From contig JAFGQA010000348.1 of the NCBI GenBank assembly GCA_016935885.1, positions 1 through 39,653 of the forward strand: DNA of 39,653 bases. The letters run 5' to 3'. Below, piece after piece: positions 39,601 through 39,653 of the stretch; within the stretch, counting starts at the first letter, position 1, and every line of letters begins with the position of its first letter. The notes under the pieces were generated by a model. It was given only the letters and a program-made list of their open reading frames with translations. It did no database searches and was not told the DNA's origin. The stretch is from Phycisphaerae bacterium. GTDB lineage: Bacteria > Planctomycetota > Phycisphaerae > UBA1845 > UTPLA1. Made by a program: the position numbers and the translations under genes.

Positions 39601-39653
39601 CCGGAGAGCTTCAGATTAACACGTCAGTGTTCGGCAAACCAGCACCCGGCGCC

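Overview
The window looks like a chromosomal segment of a G+C-rich Planctomycetota bacterium, probably Phycisphaerae-like and possibly from a metagenome assembly. The signs are three zinc-ribbon/membrane proteins of the CPxCDYNLxGLT...RCPECG type, a secreted beta-helix protein ending in DCNxNxVPDECD-like and dockerin-like repeats, a bacterial histone-H1-like (Hc1) protein, a split glycine decarboxylase, and a partner-switching kinase/antagonist pair. This assignment is inference; no rRNA is present.

Layout. 1-2.8 kb: three unrecognised envelope proteins on the minus strand. 3-4.3 kb: a DEAD-box helicase. 4.4-10.7 kb (minus): a quinone-type cluster of ubiX, a membrane/TPR protein, a ubiE/menG methyltransferase, a zinc-ribbon protein and ubiD. 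10.9-13.5 kb: metK, a FabZ-like dehydratase, an Hc1-like protein and rpmH (44 codons, GTG start, good promoter). 13.6-15.2 kb: a PIG-L deacetylase and a DUF1569-like protein. 15.4-17.9 kb (plus): a HEAT lipoprotein, RsbW-like kinase, RsbV-like antagonist and MlaE-like permease. 18-21.7 kb (minus): a zinc-ribbon protein, a FliA/WhiG-type sigma factor and a PknB-type kinase. 22-25.5 kb: an enolase-superfamily enzyme, an organophosphate antiporter and tRNA-Gly(GCC). 25.8-27.1 kb: a DinB-like protein and a VapBC pair. 27.3-32.8 kb (minus): gcvT-gcvH-gcvPA-gcvPB, with a REP-associated tyrosine transposase (RAYT) between the two gcvP genes. 33.3-39.3 kb: a CvpA-like protein, a GYF+AIM24 protein, a lipoprotein, a zinc-ribbon protein and a beta-helix/dockerin gene interrupted by an in-frame TGA.

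The most striking content is not protein-coding. The intergenic spaces hold at least five families of short structured repeats. Family A is about 142 bp, with nested inverted ends enclosing two hairpins; about a dozen full or partial copies were found, all in the same orientation. Family B is about 100 bp, with an inverted AGCCCGTGG boundary and a CACCGGC hairpin. Family C is a CCCCCGGCC palindrome that flanks the RAYT. Family D is three tandem hairpin units between convergent genes. Family E is MITE-like with 16-bp inverted ends. One family C palindrome plus an octamer tandem repeat lies in frame inside ubiD and adds about 55 residues. The orientation bias, hairpin-rich ends and resident HUH/Y1 transposase suggest non-autonomous elements mobilised through single-stranded DNA. 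That link is a hypothesis.
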